Positions 1 to 3,627 of a stretch of DNA of 6,384 nt are shown piece by piece. This DNA is from Acidobacteriota bacterium (GTDB lineage Bacteria > Acidobacteriota > Terriglobia > Bryobacterales > Bryobacteraceae). The stretch's first letter is position 1. The number at the start of each line of letters is the position of its first letter. The DNA is taken from NCBI GenBank assembly GCA_026394095.1, contig JAPKYY010000657.1, positions 1 to 6,384 on the forward strand. Direction: 5' to 3'. The notes under the pieces are model-generated. The model was not told where the DNA came from. It made no database searches and worked only from the letters and a program-made list of their open reading frames with translations. A program made the translations under genes and the position numbers.

Positions 1-100
1 GATCGTTGAAGGATATCAGGGAATCATGCCCAGCTATCAAGGGCAGATTCGGGAACGGCAACTTGTTGCGCTGATCGCGTACATCAAGTCGCTCAAGTAA
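1..100 (+). CDS. coxB: Cytochrome c oxidase subunit II, C-terminal end (cytochrome c domain), partial
   Basis: Only the last 32 codons are present, read in the frame starting at position 2 and ending at the TAA at 98-100. They encode a short peptide containing GIMPSYQG followed by an amphipathic helix ending AYIKSLK. This is the usual end of the cytochrome c domain fused to subunit II in caa3-type oxidases: the Met of the MPS motif would be the sixth (axial) heme c ligand, and the final helix packs against the heme. The CXXCH heme-attachment motif and the CuA domain would lie upstream, outside the window. In the family this subunit sits at the outer face of the cytoplasmic membrane and passes electrons from its own heme c to CuA and then to subunit I. 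The gene ends 34 bases before coxA on the same strand, consistent with one operon. Identity rests on the motif and on the coxA-coxC-coxD order that follows. Confidence 0.88.
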   Translation, partial: IVEGYQGIMPSYQGQIRERQLVALIAYIKSLK

Positions 101-548
101 GAAAGAAGTAAGGGAGAATTCAGAGGTAACGAATATGGCAGACGTAATTGCTTCCCCCGCCGTTCATACGGCCGACCACGGACATCATGCCGACTACCTG
201 TCGGATCCGGCACACAAAGGAATCTGGTCGTGGATGTCCACGGTCGATCACAAACGCCTCGGAGTCATGTATCTCTGGGCAGTTTTAGCAGCATTTTTTG
301 TTGGCGGAATCTTCGCCCTGCTGGTGCGACTGGAATTGATGCACCCCGGCGAAGACTTCATGACCGCTGAACAGTACAATCAGGCGTTTACCCTTCACGG
401 GGCGATCATGGTCTTTCTTTTCATCATTCCGTCAATCCCCGCCGCATTGGGCAATTTTGTAATGCCACTGATGTTAGGGGCAAAGGACGTGGCCTTCCCG
501 AGGCTCAACCTCGCCAGCTTCTGGGTTTATGTCCTGGGCGCAGTAATG

Positions 549-563
549 GCAGTAACCTCAATT
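549..563 (+). other. coxA lesion 1: frame change and loss of about 33 codons
   Basis: Upstream, the protein reads normally through [14 protein letters not shown] to about position 560. From 566 it reads [11 protein letters not shown] in a different frame. In related subunit I proteins these two blocks are separated by roughly 30 to 35 residues, including the strongly conserved GWTFYTPYS loop. The frame relation requires a missing length of 1 modulo 3, so about 97 or 100 bases fits. The exact junction cannot be placed without a homologous sequence. Confidence 0.8.
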
Positions 564-1345
564 TGGGCTTCAGTTCCATCTTTACCGGCATTAACTTCAT
601 CGCCACTGTTCACAAACTGAGAGCTCCCGGCATGGGCTGGTTCCAACTTCCTCTCTTTGTTTGGGGCATCTACGCAACAGCCATCATTCAGGTGCTTGCA
701 ACGCCGGTGCTTGGTATCACGATGGTGCTGCTTATCATGGAGCGCGCATTCAACATCGGAATTTTTGATGCCCAGATCGGTGGAGACCCGGTTCTCTTCC
801 AGCACTTCTTCTGGTTCTATTCCCACCCTGCTGTGTACATCATGATTCTGCCCGGCATGGCGATCATCTCGGAGATCATCCCGACCTTCAGCCGCCGCAC
901 GATCTTCGGTTATCGCCTGATCGCACTCAGCTCAGTGGCTATCGCTTTGATCGGCTTCCTCGTTTGGGGACATCACATGTTCACCTCTGGTGAGAGCGCC
1001 CTGGCTGCTTCCATCTTCAGCTTCCTTACTTTCCTCGTTGCCATTCCTTCAGGCATCAAAGTATTCAACTGGATGGCAACGATGTACAAGTCTTCGATCT
1101 CACTGGAAACTCCAATGCTTTATGCAGTGAGCTTCCTGCTGCTCTTCGGTATCGGCGGCTTGACCGGCATCTTCCTCGGAGCCCTCAGCGTTGACATCCA
1201 TCTCCACGACACCTACTTTGTAGTTGCCCACTTCCACTACGTCATGATGGGCGGCACCGTTATCGCATTCCTCGGTGGTGTCCACTACTGGTGGTCCAAG
1301 ATGTTTGGCCGCATGTACAACGAGACGGTTGGGCGTATTGCCTGC

Positions 1346-1354
1346 TGTATCGTC
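1346..1354 (+). other. coxA lesion 2: frame change and loss of about 30 codons
   Basis: The frame-two reading is normal through [16 protein letters not shown]. The frame-one reading becomes normal at [14 protein letters not shown], from 1354. Relatives place about 28 to 30 residues between these blocks: a transmembrane helix and the PRRY motif with the paired arginines that contact the heme propionates. The frames again require a missing length of 1 modulo 3, about 85 to 91 bases. Confidence 0.8.
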
Positions 1355-1626
1355 AATTCCAGCCTTTACATCAGTTCTCTACTTTCGGGAGCTGGGTACT
1401 GGGCGCTGGGCTGCTGATTGCCGCAGTTAATCTTTTGAGTTCACTGCGCGGTCCGAAGAACGCTCCAGCAAATCCGTGGGGAGGGACTACACTCGAGTGG
1501 CAGACACAAACCCCACCCATCACGCACAACTTTGTTGGCCAGCCATCTATTGAACACAACCCTTACGACTACCGCCACTTCAAAATTCCGACGGATGCGG
1601 TTTAAGGGAAAGCGAGAGATTACCAA

Positions 1627-2325
1627 ATGAGTCAAGCGCACGAAGCGAGTCTGACAAATCACGACGATCATGCCCATGGGCATCACCCTTTCCACCAGCA
1701 CCACTTTGCCACGATGGAGCAGCAGTTTGATGCTTCCAAAATCGGCATGTGGCTCTTTCTGGCGACGGAAATTCTGCTCTTCGGAGGCCTCTTTGTAGGC
1801 TTCGGAATTATGCAGGCCCGGCATACAGAGGCCTTTATTGCCGGTCACCATCACCTGGACTGGCAGATGGGAGCACTCAATACCTGCTTCCTGCTGATCA
1901 GCTCTTTCACCATGGTGATGGCTGTCTGGGCGGCCAGCAACAATAAGAATGGAAACAAGCAGAAGGTCCTGATCACGAATCTGCTGCTCACGCTCGGCTT
2001 TGCTGGCGGATTCATGGTGGTGAAGTACTTCGAGTACAGCCACAAGTTTCATGATGGCCTACTGCCTGGCAAGTTCTTCCACTACACCGGCCCGGATCTG
2101 GTGCCAAACATGTTCGTCTTCTTCAGCTTCTATTTCATGATGACGGGCCTGCACGGCTTCCACGTTTTGGGCGGAATGGGCGCGATCACATATCTGATCA
2201 TTCGTTCCATCAAGGGCGATTACACCAGCGAGTATTTCACACCGGTCGATTTGATCGGGCTCTACTGGCACTTGGTCGATTTGATCTGGATCTACCTTTT
2301 CCCGCTGTTGTACCTGATTAGCTAA
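1627..2325 (+). CDS. coxC: Cytochrome c oxidase subunit III
   Basis: This 232-residue integral membrane protein is a core subunit of the heme-copper oxidase. In the family it binds lipid, stabilises subunit I and helps sustain proton uptake, but holds no metal cofactor. Five transmembrane segments are visible, at about residues 38-62, 82-103, 115-136, 160-192 and 211-231, which is the short five-helix bacterial form. Diagnostic blocks are WLFLATEILLFGGLF, with the conserved membrane Glu48; the GLHGFHVLGG block near 174; and YWHLVDLIWIYLFP near the end. The first 26 residues carry nine histidines and no membrane segment. The ATG at 1627 follows a purine-rich GAGAG (1614-1618), and the gene starts 21 bases after the coxA stop. 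It shows no break, so the damage in coxA has not spread to its neighbour. The family call is very secure. Confidence 0.96.
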   Translation: MSQAHEASLTNHDDHAHGHHPFHQHHFATMEQQFDASKIGMWLFLATEILLFGGLFVGFGIMQARHTEAFIAGHHHLDWQMGALNTCFLLISSFTMVMAVWAASNNKNGNKQKVLITNLLLTLGFAGGFMVVKYFEYSHKFHDGLLPGKFFHYTGPDLVPNMFVFFSFYFMMTGLHGFHVLGGMGAITYLIIRSIKGDYTSEYFTPVDLIGLYWHLVDLIWIYLFPLLYLIS

Positions 2326-2345
2326 CTGGAGATTTGAAAGTACGT

Positions 2346-2810
2346 ATGAGCACTCATAGCGAAACCATCGGCCACGGCCACGGCGAAGAAACACACGAGC
2401 ATGGCTGGAAGGGCTATCTTTACATCCTCCTGATCCTGCTCGTCCTGACGATCATCACAGTCACTGCATCTCGCATCGACTTTGGCTCATCCACAGCCAA
2501 CGTAGTCATTGCAATGACGATTGCAACCATCAAGGCAACACTGGTAGCTCTATTCTTCATGCACCTCAAGGACGACAAGCCCATAAACGGTTTGATTTTC
2601 GTCAGCACACTTCTCTTCCTTGCGGTCTTTTTGGGCTTCTGCCTGGTAGACGCCGACACAAGATTTGACACACGCCCTGCGACCTATAAAGGGCCGGTAG
2701 ACCAGATGGCATTACCGACTCTTGATGTTGATAAGCCTGTTGCAGCTCCGCCTGCGGCAGCTCCTGCAGCAGCCACCCATGGCGGCGAGCATGGCGCAGC
2801 TAAGCATTAA
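2346..2810 (+). CDS. coxD: Cytochrome c oxidase subunit IV, prokaryotic type
   Basis: This 154-residue small membrane subunit belongs to the bacterial subunit IV family (COX4_pro type), an accessory component thought to help assembly or stability of the oxidase. Three hydrophobic helices lie at about residues 24-43, 50-72 and 82-102. The signature TIKATLVALFFMHLK spans the end of helix two. The N-terminus is His-rich (residues 4, 10, 12, 17, 19). The C-terminal tail after residue 110 is Pro/Ala-rich, low in complexity, and ends with more histidines. I prefer the ATG at 2346. A TTG at 2334 is in frame, but it lies only two bases after the GGAG at 2328-2331, too close to serve as its ribosome binding site; the weaker GAAAG at 2336-2340 sits five bases before the ATG. 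The start lies 20 bases after the coxC stop, so it is the last gene of the operon, followed at once by a terminator. Confidence 0.92.
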   Translation: MSTHSETIGHGHGEETHEHGWKGYLYILLILLVLTIITVTASRIDFGSSTANVVIAMTIATIKATLVALFFMHLKDDKPINGLIFVSTLLFLAVFLGFCLVDADTRFDTRPATYKGPVDQMALPTLDVDKPVAAPPAAAPAAATHGGEHGAAKH

Positions 2811-2827
2811 TTGGCTTTGATTAGAAG

Positions 2828-2873
2828 ACAAGAGCCGCCTGGCTGCAATTGCAGTCCGGGCGGTTCTTGTTTT
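2828..2873 (+). terminator. Rho-independent terminator of the cox operon
   Basis: The two arms pair from 2828/2870 inward through 2842/2856. This gives 15 base pairs, GC-rich in the upper half, with two G-U wobbles if read as RNA. After a single bulged T at 2855 the helix continues with four more pairs (CTGC/GCAG) closed by an AATT tetraloop. A T-rich tract (TTCTTGTTTT, 2864-2873) forms the 3' arm and tail. It begins 17 bases after the coxD stop, the expected position for ending the operon transcript. The loop region contains a perfect 12-base palindrome at 2843-2854. Confidence 0.9.
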
Positions 2874-2892
2874 GGATATATGATCAAATCTT

Positions 2893-2897
2893 GAGGA
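2893..2897 (+). promoter_or_regulatory. Shine-Dalgarno site supporting the CTG start at 2905
   Basis: GAGGA is followed by seven bases and then an in-frame CTG, an ideal spacing. There is no ATG, GTG or TTG in that frame between the upstream stop at 2881 and the ATG at 3163, so this site decides the start. A four-codon reading frame (ATG at 2880, stop at 2892-2894) ends against this site; whether it is translated is unknown. Confidence 0.6.
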
Positions 2898-2904
2898 TCG
2901 TCCC

Positions 2905-3621
2905 CTGAGCAAACTCATTACTGTCTGGATTGCAGCTAGCTCTCTGCTTGTTGCGCAGGAACGTCCACTGAATCTCGAATACCGGGTAGAGTGGAGGCTC
3001 ATTGATGCCGGGAAAGCATTCCTGAAATGGAATCCGGCTCAAGGCCGAGGTGGCCAAGCCAACATTCATATTGAAAGCGCGGGCCTGGTAAACAAGCTGT
3101 TCCCGGTTAAAGACGACTACTCAACCAACCTCGACGAACGAGGCTGCACCCTGTCGACGCTCATGCTGGCCGAAGAAGGATCGCGCAAGCGCGAAACTCA
3201 AGTAACCTACGACCGGACACGCAAGAAGGTGGAGTATCAGGAAAAAGACCTGGTTCTGAATCAAACGGTCCGAAAAGAGCTGGAAATTCCCGGGTGTACC
3301 TTTGATGTGATTGGTGCGCTCGTTGAATTGAGGCGACTGAAGATGGAACCGGGCACTGTACTGAATGTTCCTGTGAGCGACGGCAAGAAATTCGTAAATG
3401 CCCGAGTAGAAATCCAAGCCAGAGAAAAAGTGAAGACGCCTGCCGGCGAATTCAATACGGTACGCTGCGAGGCATTTCTGTTTGATGGAGTATTGTTCGC
3501 GCGCAAGGCAAGATTGCACGTCTGGTTCACAGATGACCCGGCGAGAGTTCCCGTCCAGATTCGAATCGCAATGCGATTCTACATTGGCACCGTCAATCTT
3601 CAATTGCAGAACACGCCGTAG
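2905..3621 (+). CDS. DUF3108-family secreted/periplasmic protein, CTG start
   Basis: Read from CTG, the product is 238 residues. It opens with a signal peptide: one Lys, a hydrophobic core of about 13 residues (LITVWIAASSLLV), and a probable cut after LVA at residue 17, just before QERP. The mature part looks like a DUF3108 domain, which is mostly beta strands: LEYRVEWRLIDAGKA at about residues 24-38, TPAGEFNTVRCE near 178-189, and VWFTDDPARVPVQIRI with a closing GTVNLQL near the C-terminus. The family is widespread in Gram-negative envelopes, and I know of no established function. The first ATG in frame (3163) would remove the signal peptide and about a third of the domain, so it is unlikely to be the true start. 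A lost base near the ATG at 2880 is an alternative explanation for the missing standard start. The gene follows the cox terminator, so it should have its own promoter. TATGAT at 2879-2884 resembles a -10 box, but I see no matching -35. It converges on the next gene with a 6-base gap. Confidence 0.78.
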   Translation: MSKLITVWIAASSLLVAQERPLNLEYRVEWRLIDAGKAFLKWNPAQGRGGQANIHIESAGLVNKLFPVKDDYSTNLDERGCTLSTLMLAEEGSRKRETQVTYDRTRKKVEYQEKDLVLNQTVRKELEIPGCTFDVIGALVELRRLKMEPGTVLNVPVSDGKKFVNARVEIQAREKVKTPAGEFNTVRCEAFLFDGVLFARKARLHVWFTDDPARVPVQIRIAMRFYIGTVNLQLQNTP

Positions 3622-3627
3622 CAGAAG

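Larger units (their letters stand above)
135..1605 (+). pseudogene. coxA: Cytochrome c oxidase subunit I, interrupted by two frame-changing deletions (or assembly errors)
   Basis: This is the catalytic subunit of a heme-copper oxidase. The ATG at 135 follows AGAGG at 122-126 with a good spacing. Three consecutive reading frames together cover the family. Frame one (from 135) carries the His-rich tail, TM1-2, the heme a ligand His88 in TLHGAIM, and the D-channel Asp118 in KDVAFPR. Frame two (from about 563) carries [11 protein letters not shown], the YSHPAVY motif at 818-838 with a CuB His and the cross-linked Tyr, the CuB pair GHH at 968-976, the K-channel Lys at 1088, and HFHYV at 1229-1243 with the heme a3 and heme a His ligands. 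Frame three (to 1605) carries the last transmembrane helix and NPWGGTTLEW. YSHPAVY lacks the Glu of A1 enzymes and marks the A2 subtype. The span encodes about 490 codons, whereas relatives have roughly 550. The missing parts are the DTGWTFYTPYS loop with the start of the next helix, and the helix plus PRRY segment bearing the two heme-propionate arginines. No functional product is possible as written. A collapsed assembly is a serious alternative to true decay. Confidence 0.9.

Noticed and set aside
549..1356. Programmed ribosomal frameshifting or an intron in coxA
   Set aside because: At both joins conserved codons are missing, not just out of frame, and there is no extra inserted sequence that could be an intron or intein.
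563..1417. Independent 284-residue gene starting at TTG 563
   Set aside because: It is the middle of coxA; the TTG is a family-internal position and there is no ribosome binding site.
1441..2052. 203-residue open frame on the minus strand across the end of coxA and most of coxC
   Set aside because: It lies opposite a secure cox gene, shows no recognisable domain, and its composition follows from the codon use of coxC.
2334..2345. TTG at 2334 as the coxD start
   Set aside because: It is only two bases from the upstream GGAG; the ATG at 2346 is better placed and gives the usual N-terminus.
2879..2884. TATGAT as a promoter -10 box for the DUF3108 gene
   Set aside because: The hexamer is a fair match, but the position 17 bases upstream is GC-rich with no -35 element, so I did not list it as a promoter.
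3121..3603. 160-residue open frame on the minus strand opposite the DUF3108 gene
   Set aside because: It has no signal, motif or ribosome site; the plus-strand frame has a signal peptide and family motifs.
3163..3621. ATG 3163 as the true start of the DUF3108 gene
   Set aside because: It would cut into the domain and drop the signal peptide seen upstream in the same frame.
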